Shown: in pieces, positions 52,201 to 60,629 of the stretch | Layout of the letters: the number at the start of each line of letters is the position of its first letter | How positions within the stretch are numbered: the stretch's first letter is position 1 | NCBI GenBank assembly: GCA_964247745.1 | Contig: CAXTVT010000005.1 | Location: 21,176 to 85,175, forward strand | Origin: RH-AL1 sp964247745 | GTDB taxonomy: Bacteria; Pseudomonadota; Alphaproteobacteria; Rhizobiales; Beijerinckiaceae | DNA length: 64,000 nucleotides | Direction of reading: 5' to 3' | Translations under genes and position numbers: made by a program | Notes under the pieces: model-generated | What the model was told of the DNA's origin: nothing | Database searches by the model: none | Seen by the model: only the letters and a program-made list of their open reading frames with translations

Positions 52201-55200
52201 GGCACCTACACGGTCGTCGTGACGGCCTCGGACGGGCAGGGCGGCACGGCGCAGCAGGTCTTCAAGATCGATGCGACCAACAATGCGCCGACGCTGGTGG
52301 CGCAGACGCCGGACCAGACCGGCGCCGACGGGCAACAGGTCTCGCTCGACGGCGCCAAGCCGTTCAACGACCGCAACACCGGCGACACCTTCACCTACGC
52401 GGCAAGCGGCCTTCCCACCGGGCTGACGATCGATCCCAACACGGGCCTCGTCTCCGGCACGATCGATCCGCACGCCTCCCGCAACGGGCCGTTCACGGTC
52501 ACCGTGACGATCACCGACGACAAGGGCGCGGCGACCTCCGAGACCTTTCGTTGGGGCGTGAACGACGTGGCGCCGGTGGCGACGCCCGCGCTGCCCGATC
52601 GATCCGTCGACGACGGTACGGCGGTGAGCGTCGCCACGGCCGGTGGCTTCACCAATCCCAACGAGGTGCCCTACACCTACACGGCCACTGGTCTGCCGAA
52701 GGGGCTCTCGATCGATCCTTCCACCGGCATCATCTCGGGCACGATCGACCACGACGCGTCGGCTCACGGCACCGGCGGCAGCTACGCGATCGCGGTCACG
52801 GCGAACGACGGCCAGGGCGGCACGGCGACCAACAGCTTCCACCTCGTCTCCTCGAACCAGGCCCCGGTGGTGGGCACCAAGACCGCCGACCAGACCAGCA
52901 CCGAAGGCGCGACGATCGCCGGCGTCGACGCCTCGAAGGCCTTCAGCGACCCCAACATCGGCGACATCGTCACCTACACCGCCTCGAACCTGCCGCCGGG
53001 CCTGACGATCGATCCCAAGACCGGCATCATCTCCGGCACGATCCCGGGCAACGCCACACCCGGCGCCTATGCCGTGACCGTGACCGCGACCGACGACAAG
53101 GGCGCGGCGACGCCCGAAAGCCTCGTTTGGTCGATCGACAACGTGCCCCCTGTCGCGACCGGCACGCTGGCCAACCAGACCTTCAAGGATTCCACCGCCG
53201 GCATCGCGATTTCGACGGCCGGCGGCTTCACCGATGCCGTCAACAACCCGCTGCTCTACTCCGCCACGGGTCTGCCGGCCGGCCTCTCGATCGACCAGAA
53301 GACCGGGCAGATCACCGGCACCCTCGACCACGACGCTTCGGCGCACGGGCAGACCGAGAGCGGGTCGGGCGCGACGCTCGATGGCACCTACACGATCGTC
53401 GTCACCGCGAGGGACGCGCTCGGCGGCTCGGCCACGCAGAGCTTCACCCTCGACGCGAAGAACGATGCGCCGGTGACCGGCACCACCACGACGCCGATGC
53501 AGACGAACACCGAGGGCGACGCCGTCTCGATCAACACGGGCATCGTGTTTTCCGATCCCAATCTCGGCGATGTCCTCACCTTCTCGGCGACGGCGCTGCC
53601 GCCGGGGCTGGCGATCGATCCGAAATCGGGGCTGATCTCCGGCACGATCGCGAGCGGCGACTATGCCCAGAGCCCCTACCAGGTCGTGGTGACGGCCACG
53701 GACGAGAAGGGCGCGTCGGCCCAGGAGACCTTCTCCTTCGTGACGCTACCGCTACCGGTCATGACGGTAAGCGTCATCCCAAACTATTCCGGTTTCGACG
53801 GCACCGCCGCCTCGATCGACACGGCGAGCCATTTCGCCGGCAGCTCCGACGCGACCACGACCTACAGCGTGTCGGGCCTGCCGAGCGGCCTCTCGATCAA
53901 CGTGACCACCGGCCGGATCACCGGCACGCTCGATCACGATGCCTCGGCGCACGGGACGACGGAAACGGGATCGGGCGCCACGCTGGACGGCCAGTACGAC
54001 GTGACCGTCACGGCTAAGAACGCCGGCGGCGCGGCCTCGCAGAGCTTCGTGCTCGACGTCGCCAACCAGGCGCCTGTCGTCGGCACTAAAACCGTCGACC
54101 AGACCGCGACGACCGGGCAGGCCATCGCCGCGCTCGATGCGAGCCAAGCCTTCTCCGACCCCAACGGCGATCCCCTCACCTACGCCGCGACGGGCCTGCC
54201 GACCGGCCTCTCGATCGACAGCGCGACGGGCAAGATCACGGGAACGATCGCGGCGACCGCGCCGGGCGTCTACGCCGTGTCGGTCACGGCCACGGACGAC
54301 AAGGGCGCCGCCACGATCGAATCCTTCGCCTGGACCGTGAGCGACACTCCGCCGACGACCAAGGGCACCCTCGCGGGCCAGAGCTATCCCGATTCGACGG
54401 CGGGCATCGCGATCGACACCGCCGGCGGCTTCACGAGCCCGAACGGCGTGCCGCTGACGTATCGCGCGGCCGGGCTGCCCGCCGGCCTCTCGATCGATCC
54501 GGCCACCGGCACGATCACGGGCCAGCTCGACCACGAGGCGTCCGCGACGGCGCCCGCCCGGAGCGGCTCCGGCGCGACGCTCGACGGCACCTACACCGTG
54601 ACCGTCACGGCCGACGACGGCCAGGGCGGCACCGCCGTCCAGACCTTCACGATCGATGCCACCAACAATGCGCCGGCCATCGTCGGCAACACCCCCGACC
54701 AGCACGGCCAGGATGGCCAGGCCGTCTCCCTCGATGCCAGGCAGGCCTTCGCCGATCCCAACAGCGGCGACGTGCTCACCTTCTCCGCCACCAACCTGCC
54801 GCAGGGGCTCTCGATCGATCCGGCCACCGGCCTGATCTCGGGCACCCTCGCCGACACGGCCTCGAGGGCCGGACCCTATTCCGTCCAGGTCACCGCGACC
54901 GACGACAAGGGCGCCGCGACCACCGAGACCTTCCGTTGGGTGGTCGACGACCTGGCGCCGCAGGCGACGCCTCCGCTCGCCGACCGTTCGATCAACGACG
55001 GCACGGCGGTGAGCTACGCCACCAGCGGCGGCTTCACCAATCCCAACGGCGTGGCGCTGGCCTACAGTGCCACCGGCCTTCCAAGCGGCCTCGCGATCGA
55101 TCCGGCGACCGGCCTCATCTCCGGCACGTTGAACCACGATGCCTCGTCCGCCGTCCCCGGCGGCCTCTACACCGTGGCCGTCAGCGTGGACGACGGGCAG

Positions 55201-58200
55201 GGGGGCACCGCCACCAACATCTTCCACCTGACCGCCTCCAACCAGGCGCCGATCGTCGCGACGCCGATCCCCGACCGAACGAACAATGACGGCGACACCG
55301 TCACGCCCATCGACGCCTCGAAGGTCTTCACGGACCCTAACCCAGGCGACACGCTGACCTACGCCGCGTCCAACCTGCCCAAGGGTCTCGCGATCGATCC
55401 GAACACCGGGGTGATCTCCGGCACGATCGCCGGCGACGCCGCGCCGGGGGGCTACTACGTCACCGTCACGGCGACGGACGACAAGGGCGCCGCCACCCCC
55501 GCCACCTTCACCTGGGGCATCGGCGACGTGCCGCCGACGGTAACGGGCACCTTGCCCGGGCAACACGTCACCGATAGCCAGGCCGGCATCGACATCGCCA
55601 CCGCAGGCGGCTTCACCAGCTCCAGCGGTCTGCCGCTGACCTACGCGGCGACGGGGCTCCCGCGCGGCCTGAGCATCGATCCCGACACGGGCGCGATCAC
55701 CGGCTTCATCGGCCACAACGCCTCGCTCGACGCGCCGAAGACGACCGGAGCCGGCGCGACGCTCGACGGCACCTATACCGTGACGATCACCGCCTCGGAC
55801 GGGCAAGGCGGCACGGCGACCCAGAGCTTCACCATCGACTCGACCAACCAGGCGCCCACCCTCGGCCTGCCGACGGCGGACCAGCACGCCGCCGACGGCC
55901 AACCGGTCTCGATCGACGCCGGCAAGTCCTTCGCCGATCCCAACACCGGCGATACCCTGCAGTTCGGCGCGAGCGGGCTCCCAGCCGGGCTGGCGATCGA
56001 TCCCGCGAGCGGGCTGATCACCGGCACGATCGACGCGCACGCGTCGGCCTCCGGCCCGTATACCGTGACGGTGACCGCCACCGACAACAAGGGCGCGGCG
56101 ACGTCGGAGACGTTCGCCTTCGCGGTCGACGAGGTGCCGCCGACGGCCGGTGCGCCGGTCGCCGCCGCGAGTTCGCCCGACGGCACGGCGATCGCGCCGA
56201 TCGACACGGCGTCGCATTTCGTCAGCCCGAACGGGCTGCCGCTGACCTATGCCGCGACCGGCCTGCCGGCGGGGCTCTCGATCGATCCCACGAGCGGCCG
56301 GATCACCGGCACGCTGGATCACGACGCCTCGAAGAACGCGCCGTCGACGTCCGGTGCAGGCGCCACGCTCGACGGGACCTACACGGTGACGATCTCCGCC
56401 TCGGACGGGCAGGGCGGCGTCGCGACGCAGAACTTCACGATCGACGCCGTCAACGAGGCCCCCGCGATCGCGGCGCAGACGCCCGACCAGCACGCCACCG
56501 ACGGCCAGACCGTCTCGCTCGACACGTCCAAAGCCTTCGCCGATCCCAATGTCGGCGACATCGTCACCTACGCCGCCGACGGTCTCCCCGCCGGTCTCTC
56601 GATCGACCCGGCGAGCGGCAGGATCACCGGCACGATCGCGTCGAACGCGGCGGTCCAGGGATCCTACGCCGTGACCGTCACCGCCACCGACGACAAGGGT
56701 GCGGCGACGACCGAGACCTTCGCCTGGACGGTGACGAACGTGCCACCGACGGCCAAGGGCACGCTGGCGAACCAGGATGCCGGCGACGGGGCCGCCGGCA
56801 TCGCGATCGACACCGCGGCGGCCTTCGCCGACACCAACGGCAACGCGCTCACCTATGCCGCGACCGGCCTTCCGGCGGGGCTTTCCATCGATCCTACGAG
56901 CGGCCGGATCACCGGCACGCTCGATCATGATGCTTCGAAGAACGCGCCGGTCGTTTCCGGTTCGGGCGCGACGCTCGATGGCACCTACACGGTGGACGTG
57001 ACGGCCTCCGATGGCCTCGGCGGCAGCGCCACGCAGAGCTTCGCCTTCGATGCACGCAATGCCGCCCCGATCGTGGGAAGCAAAACCGCCGACCAGACGA
57101 ACAGGGATGGCGACGCCATCGCGCCGGTCGACGCGAGCCAAGCCTTCTCCGATCCCAACGGCGATCCGCTGACCTATGCCGCCGCGAACCTGCCGGCCGG
57201 CCTGTCGATCGATCCGGTCACAGGCCGCATCACCGGCGCGGTCGCCGGCAGCGCGAGGCCCGGCTCGTACCGGGTCGCGGTGACCGCCACCGACGACAAG
57301 GGCGCGGCGACGACGGAGACCTTCGCCTGGACCATCGCCGACGTGCCGCCGACGGCCGGCGCCCCGATCGACGTGGGGACCGTGCCGGACGGCACGACGA
57401 TCGCGCCCTTCGACACCTCGGCCTCGTTCGGCAATCCGAACGGCATCCCCTTGACCTACACCGCCAGCGGCCTCCCGGCCGGCCTCGCCATCGATCCCAC
57501 CACCGGGATCGTCACCGGCACGCTCGACCACGACGCCTCGACCGGGGGCGACCACGGCACCTACACCGTGACGGTCACCGCCTCGGACGGGCAGGGCGGC
57601 GCGGCGACGCAGGTCTATACGCTGGAGGCCATCAATCAGGCGCCGGCCCTGGTGGCGCCGACCGCCGACCAGGCCGCCGCGCAAGGGCAGGCGGTCGCGC
57701 CCGTCGACGCGTCGCAAGCCTTCGCCGATCCCAATTCCGGCGACGTCGTCCGCTACGCCGCAAGCGGCCTTCCCAAAGGCCTCGCCATCGATCCGGCGAG
57801 CGGCCTGATCTCCGGTACGATCGCGCCCGACGCGACTCCCGCCGACTATGTCGTCACCGTCATCGCCACGGACGACAAGGGCGCCGCCACGGCCGAGACC
57901 TTCCACTGGAGCGTGGGCGAGGTCCTCCCGGTCGCCGATGGCACCCTGCCGCCGCAGCGTTACGGCGACGGCCAGGGCGGCATCGCCATCGCCACCGCCG
58001 GCGGTTTCGCCAGCGCCAACGGTCTTCCGCTCGCCTACGATGCCAGCGGCCGCGGCCTGCCGGCCGGCCTGTCGATCGATCCCGCGACGGGGCTGATCAC
58101 CGGGACGCTCGACCGCAACGCGTCGGCGCTAGCACCGGTGAAGCTCGGCGCGGGCGCGTCGCTCGAGGGTATCTACGCCGTGACGGTGACGGCGACCGAT

Positions 58201-59334
58201 CCTTTCGGCGGCACGACCTCGCAGGTGTTCGCGATCGAGGTCGACGACGTGCCGCCCATGATCGGCACGCGGACTCCCGACCAGCACGGGCGTGCCGGGC
58301 AGGCCATCGGTCCGCTCGATACCGGTTCGGCCTTCGTCGACGCCTCGGGCGACGCGCTCACCTTCGCCGCCACCGGATTGCCGCCGGGCCTCGCGTTCGA
58401 TCCGGCCACCGGTCGCGTCACCGGCGTCATCGACCCGACGCTCGCCTCGTCGGGCGTCTACACCGTCACCGTGACGGCCACGGACGAAAAGGGCGCCAGC
58501 GTCGCCGAGAGCTTCCTGTACACGGTGGATGCGGTGGCACCCTCCATCCTGACGCCTCCGAGCTTCTTCGAGCCGGCGGCGGCGCTGCTGCCAAACATCC
58601 TCGGCGCGGCGCCCGCGCGAGACCTCGGTCCCAACCGGTCGGTCGAGCCAGCGACGCCAATCCTCGACGTGATCAACCAGACGTCGGGCGACGCGGAGCG
58701 CTCGCAGGTGATCGCGCTCGATGGGATCGTCGTCTCCACGGTCAACGGCATCGCGCCGCTCAATGGCCTGGAGCGCTTGAGCCTGCCCGGCGAGGGCATC
58801 GTGCGGTCCGGCGCCGGCACCAACGAGACCGGCGACCACATCGCGCGATCCGAAAGCGGCATCGGCCGCGGCGTGGAGGCTCTGTCGACGCCGCTGAATT
58901 TCCTCGGGGCCACGTCGATCGACGTCGATGCGGCGAGCCGGGGCGTCACAGGGCCGACGATCAACATCGAGACGATGCTGCGCGATCGCGTGCTCTCGAT
59001 CAGCGTCGGCAGCGGCGCCGGCCTCGGCGATCCTCTGGCGCGGGTCACCGTCACGCTCGCCGACGGGCGGCCGCTGCCGGCGTGGCTGCGCGCGGACGGC
59101 AAGGGTTACCTCGTCGGCAAGGTGCCAGGCGGCGTCGAGAGCATCGACCTCGCGATCACCTCGACCTTCGCCAGCGGCGCGACGAGCCATCGCTCGGTGA
59201 CGATCCGCACCGATCGCGGCACGATCACGCCGCTGGCGCCGCGGCCGCAGGCCGGGCGCACGCTCTCGCACATGGTCGCCGCCTCTCGCGCCGCTTCGGC
59301 GGATGTCTCGCGGATCGCGCGGCTGCTCGACTGA
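49276..59334 (+). CDS. Giant Ig-like repeat region of DUF4347 surface protein
   Basis: A 3,352-residue frame given here from a GTG; the meaningful sequence extends upstream to about 49130, so this start is only where a separate product could begin. Residues 1-300 hold calx-beta/cadherin-like domains (VAVNDAPVETVPGAQSTN). Then come 28 Ig-like (He_PIG/dystroglycan-type) modules in 14 A-B pairs with the shared core LTYAATGLPAGLSIDPxTG and ITGTLDHDAS or ISGTI. A unique C-terminal 260 residues include DGRPLPAWLRADGKGYLVGK and end in a helical RAASADVSRIARLLD. No RTX glycine-rich nonapeptides are present. The protein is very acidic with no cysteines in the repeats, typical of large extracellular adhesins. 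The upstream four-gene cluster probably exports or processes it. Confidence 0.87.
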   Translation: MTDNATSLGITVQIAGGKEGFVLALVDPTLSLDANGSSGASANNYQTTFTEKGAAVSIADTDTSAVEPGGTAASAKVVLTNAQAGDVLGVSGTLPSGITSTTDTSVPGQVTVTLSGAASLASYQTAIEDLTFANTSSNPSTVDRTINVTYNDGGQDSNTAVSTIHVVAVNDAPVETVPGAQSTNKDTALSISGLSVSDVDANGGTETVTLSVSDGTISLASKTGLTFSSGTGSNDTSESFTGTLSAINNAIGTVRYQPTVGFSGSDTLNFSTNDNGNTGSGGAMTASRTVAIAVNNVNPTAKGTIQNQTYDDGQANVSIATSQAFSDSLGLTLTYSATGLPTGLTINAMTGQITGTVDHDASTNAPSKTGSGATLDGTYTIVETASDGQGGSTTQSFTIDSKNQAPALGTKTVNQTNSDGDAVSVNAAAAFSDPNGDPLTYAATGLPAGLTISSAGTISGTVAKNAQPGTYMVTVTATDDKGAATPEAFTWTINDVPPARTGTLANQSYDDGQGGIAIATSQGFTDANGNALTYSATGLPAGLTINATTGQITGTIDHDASKNAPTTTGSGATLDGTYAVVVTASDGLGGSTTQSFTIDSKNQAPTLGTKTVNQTNSDGDAVSVNAAAAFSDPNGDPLTYAATGLPAGLTISSAGTISGTVAKNAQPGTYMVTVTATDDKGAATPEAFTWTINDVPPARTGTLANQSYDDGQGGIAIATSQGFTDANGNALTYSATGLPAGLTINATTGQITGTIDHDASKNAPTTTGSGATLDGTYAVVVTASDGQGGSATQSFMINSANGAPVVGVATAAQSSTTGQTVTPVDTSKAFSDPNGDPLTYSASNLPKGLSIDPATGIISGTVAANAASGSYVVRVLATDDKGAATRELVTWTISDAPPTANGTLANESYADATANIAIATSGAFASPNGLALSYTASGLPKGLSIDPATGLITGQLDHDASKNAPTTSGAGATLDGTYTVVVTASDGQGGTAQQVFKIDATNNAPTLVAQTPDQTGADGQQVSLDGAKPFNDRNTGDTFTYAASGLPTGLTIDPNTGLVSGTIDPHASRNGPFTVTVTITDDKGAATSETFRWGVNDVAPVATPALPDRSVDDGTAVSVATAGGFTNPNEVPYTYTATGLPKGLSIDPSTGIISGTIDHDASAHGTGGSYAIAVTANDGQGGTATNSFHLVSSNQAPVVGTKTADQTSTEGATIAGVDASKAFSDPNIGDIVTYTASNLPPGLTIDPKTGIISGTIPGNATPGAYAVTVTATDDKGAATPESLVWSIDNVPPVATGTLANQTFKDSTAGIAISTAGGFTDAVNNPLLYSATGLPAGLSIDQKTGQITGTLDHDASAHGQTESGSGATLDGTYTIVVTARDALGGSATQSFTLDAKNDAPVTGTTTTPMQTNTEGDAVSINTGIVFSDPNLGDVLTFSATALPPGLAIDPKSGLISGTIASGDYAQSPYQVVVTATDEKGASAQETFSFVTLPLPVMTVSVIPNYSGFDGTAASIDTASHFAGSSDATTTYSVSGLPSGLSINVTTGRITGTLDHDASAHGTTETGSGATLDGQYDVTVTAKNAGGAASQSFVLDVANQAPVVGTKTVDQTATTGQAIAALDASQAFSDPNGDPLTYAATGLPTGLSIDSATGKITGTIAATAPGVYAVSVTATDDKGAATIESFAWTVSDTPPTTKGTLAGQSYPDSTAGIAIDTAGGFTSPNGVPLTYRAAGLPAGLSIDPATGTITGQLDHEASATAPARSGSGATLDGTYTVTVTADDGQGGTAVQTFTIDATNNAPAIVGNTPDQHGQDGQAVSLDARQAFADPNSGDVLTFSATNLPQGLSIDPATGLISGTLADTASRAGPYSVQVTATDDKGAATTETFRWVVDDLAPQATPPLADRSINDGTAVSYATSGGFTNPNGVALAYSATGLPSGLAIDPATGLISGTLNHDASSAVPGGLYTVAVSVDDGQGGTATNIFHLTASNQAPIVATPIPDRTNNDGDTVTPIDASKVFTDPNPGDTLTYAASNLPKGLAIDPNTGVISGTIAGDAAPGGYYVTVTATDDKGAATPATFTWGIGDVPPTVTGTLPGQHVTDSQAGIDIATAGGFTSSSGLPLTYAATGLPRGLSIDPDTGAITGFIGHNASLDAPKTTGAGATLDGTYTVTITASDGQGGTATQSFTIDSTNQAPTLGLPTADQHAADGQPVSIDAGKSFADPNTGDTLQFGASGLPAGLAIDPASGLITGTIDAHASASGPYTVTVTATDNKGAATSETFAFAVDEVPPTAGAPVAAASSPDGTAIAPIDTASHFVSPNGLPLTYAATGLPAGLSIDPTSGRITGTLDHDASKNAPSTSGAGATLDGTYTVTISASDGQGGVATQNFTIDAVNEAPAIAAQTPDQHATDGQTVSLDTSKAFADPNVGDIVTYAADGLPAGLSIDPASGRITGTIASNAAVQGSYAVTVTATDDKGAATTETFAWTVTNVPPTAKGTLANQDAGDGAAGIAIDTAAAFADTNGNALTYAATGLPAGLSIDPTSGRITGTLDHDASKNAPVVSGSGATLDGTYTVDVTASDGLGGSATQSFAFDARNAAPIVGSKTADQTNRDGDAIAPVDASQAFSDPNGDPLTYAAANLPAGLSIDPVTGRITGAVAGSARPGSYRVAVTATDDKGAATTETFAWTIADVPPTAGAPIDVGTVPDGTTIAPFDTSASFGNPNGIPLTYTASGLPAGLAIDPTTGIVTGTLDHDASTGGDHGTYTVTVTASDGQGGAATQVYTLEAINQAPALVAPTADQAAAQGQAVAPVDASQAFADPNSGDVVRYAASGLPKGLAIDPASGLISGTIAPDATPADYVVTVIATDDKGAATAETFHWSVGEVLPVADGTLPPQRYGDGQGGIAIATAGGFASANGLPLAYDASGRGLPAGLSIDPATGLITGTLDRNASALAPVKLGAGASLEGIYAVTVTATDPFGGTTSQVFAIEVDDVPPMIGTRTPDQHGRAGQAIGPLDTGSAFVDASGDALTFAATGLPPGLAFDPATGRVTGVIDPTLASSGVYTVTVTATDEKGASVAESFLYTVDAVAPSILTPPSFFEPAAALLPNILGAAPARDLGPNRSVEPATPILDVINQTSGDAERSQVIALDGIVVSTVNGIAPLNGLERLSLPGEGIVRSGAGTNETGDHIARSESGIGRGVEALSTPLNFLGATSIDVDAASRGVTGPTINIETMLRDRVLSISVGSGAGLGDPLARVTVTLADGRPLPAWLRADGKGYLVGKVPGGVESIDLAITSTFASGATSHRSVTIRTDRGTITPLAPRPQAGRTLSHMVAASRAASADVSRIARLLD
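50173..58545 (+). repeat. Array of 14 A-B Ig-like module pairs, about 598 bp per pair
   Basis: Two module types alternate without exception. B modules (about 105 residues) read GTLANQ, then GIAIATxxGFT, then ITGTLDHDAS, then GSGATLDGTYTV and ASDGQGG. A modules (about 95 residues) read QAPxxGTxTxDQ, then AFSDPNGDPLTYA, then ISGTI, then VTVTATDDKGAAT and DVPP. I counted 14 of each. Three B modules lack the GSGATLDG insertion and are shorter. Confidence 0.85.
50461..51654 (+). repeat. Near-identical tandem duplication, 2 x 597 bp
   Basis: The unit beginning AGCTTCACGATCGATAGC recurs exactly 597 bp (199 codons, one A-B pair) later. The inner 500 or so bases appear identical by eye and differences cluster at the two ends. 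All other pairs in the array have diverged widely, so this is a recent duplication or gene conversion inside the giant gene. Confidence 0.85.
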
Positions 59335-59382
59335 GCGATGTGATCGCGAGAGCGAGGTCCGCCGTGGATCGCTCGACCGCGA

Positions 59383-60477
59383 TCAGTTGTGCGGTCCGAC
59401 CCGGCGGACGCCCCCGGACGCGGGCTCCGAAGCGCCGCCTTGGTTGTCGGCCGTGGCGCCGGCGAGTTCGGAGGCGTCGGCCGGCGAGGCCTTGGCAGGG
59501 GCGCCCGCGACCGCCTGGCCTTTGGCGAGCATCGCCGCGGTGGCCTTGGCATCGAGCTTGGGCCGCGACAGCTCGTCGGACTTCTCCTTGGTGACGACGA
59601 TGTCGCCCTTGCGGGTGGCGCCGAGCACCTCCTCCGCGTTCGCCAAGGTCTCCGCCCAGTTCTTGCCGGGTTGGCGGCAGGTGCAGCTCGCCACGAACTT
59701 CTTCTCGAACACCATCGCGTTGGGCAGGTCCGCGTAGGGCTTGCCCTCGAGGCTCGCCGCCGTCTTGATGTCGGCGTTGGGGTTGCGCGTGAAGACCTCG
59801 ACCTCCGTGCCCGGGCACAGGGCCTGGCACATCTCGACGAGGCTCTCCTTGCCGCGCCGCGGCGAGATGGAGAGCGGAAAGAACCCGCCGTCGCAGGTGC
59901 GCACGCAGACCGCCTGGGAACCGCCGTGGGCGAAGCCGGCCTCGTCGTCGTCGGCTTCGCGCGGGCCCTGCTGCTGCGGCAGCTCGGGCACCGGTTCGCG
60001 CCGTTCCTCGCCGCCGCCGAAGAGCGACTCGAAGAAGCCGCGCGGCTGCGCGGGCGCCGCCGGCTGGCCGCCGCGGCAATAGGCGTTGAAGCGCGCGACG
60101 AGATCGCCGCGGCCGCCCCCGTCGCCGCCTGCGCGGAGCTGCTCCATGCCGGCCTGCAGGCCCTGCAGCCGCTGGGTGAGGCCGCTGCATTGGGGATTGC
60201 CGCCGCCGAACAGCGAGAAGCCGCCTTCGCAGCCGTATTGCCGGATCATCGCCTGGGTCCGCGCGATCTCCGCCGATTGCCGCCGCAACGCGCCGCCGCC
60301 ACGGCCCCCGCCGCCGCCTTGCGCGATGAGCTGCTGGAGGCGAGCGCAATCGACCTGCTGCGCCGCGACCGGGATCGCCGCGGAGCCGAGCACGGCCAAG
60401 CCGACTACCACCAGGCCGAGTACCGCCAAGTGAACGGAGGACTTGCGGCCGAGGCTCCAGAGACGGTCGAGCTGCAT
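59383..60477 (-). CDS. DUF2865 domain protein, exported
   Basis: A 364-residue protein with a signal peptide or anchor at residues about 12-40 (SVHLAVLGLVVVGLAVLGSA, then AQQVDC). The DUF2865 domain is clear: VCVRTCDGGFFPLSISPRRG, KESLVEMCQALCPGTEVEVF, NADIKTAASLEGKPYADL and FEKKFVASCTCRQPG, with six conserved cysteines likely forming disulphides in the periplasm. The N-terminal part is Gly/Gln-rich with coiled regions. DUF2865 is nearly restricted to Hyphomicrobiales and has no known function. It converges with the giant gene. Confidence 0.9.
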   Translation of the reverse strand: MQLDRLWSLGRKSSVHLAVLGLVVVGLAVLGSAAIPVAAQQVDCARLQQLIAQGGGGGRGGGALRRQSAEIARTQAMIRQYGCEGGFSLFGGGNPQCSGLTQRLQGLQAGMEQLRAGGDGGGRGDLVARFNAYCRGGQPAAPAQPRGFFESLFGGGEERREPVPELPQQQGPREADDDEAGFAHGGSQAVCVRTCDGGFFPLSISPRRGKESLVEMCQALCPGTEVEVFTRNPNADIKTAASLEGKPYADLPNAMVFEKKFVASCTCRQPGKNWAETLANAEEVLGATRKGDIVVTKEKSDELSRPKLDAKATAAMLAKGQAVAGAPAKASPADASELAGATADNQGGASEPASGGVRRVGPHN

Positions 60478-60629
60478 GCGATCCCCAGGCGCAGGGCGCA
60501 TCGCGCCCGGTCGACCGGGCATCACGCCCCACCGACAGACGAACGCGAGAAGTCATCGCAACATGGGTGAAATAGGGCTCGGCCGTGGCCCGCCGACGTT
60601 TGGCGGACGCCATGCCTCTTTTGCAACAG

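Noticed and set aside
49093..57906. Very long open frames on the minus strand (over 1,300 codons each) opposite the giant gene
   Set aside because: They are rich in Arg, Gly, Asp and His with periodic repeats that mirror the plus-strand modules, show no domain, and arise from high-GC codon bias of the sense gene.
50173..58545. CRISPR array or satellite DNA, suggested by regular repetition
   Set aside because: The period is about 598 bp, units are in frame and encode Ig-like domains.
58546..59334. C-terminal RTX-type secretion signal on the giant protein
   Set aside because: No GGxGxD nonapeptide repeats are present; the unique C-terminal domain is of another type.
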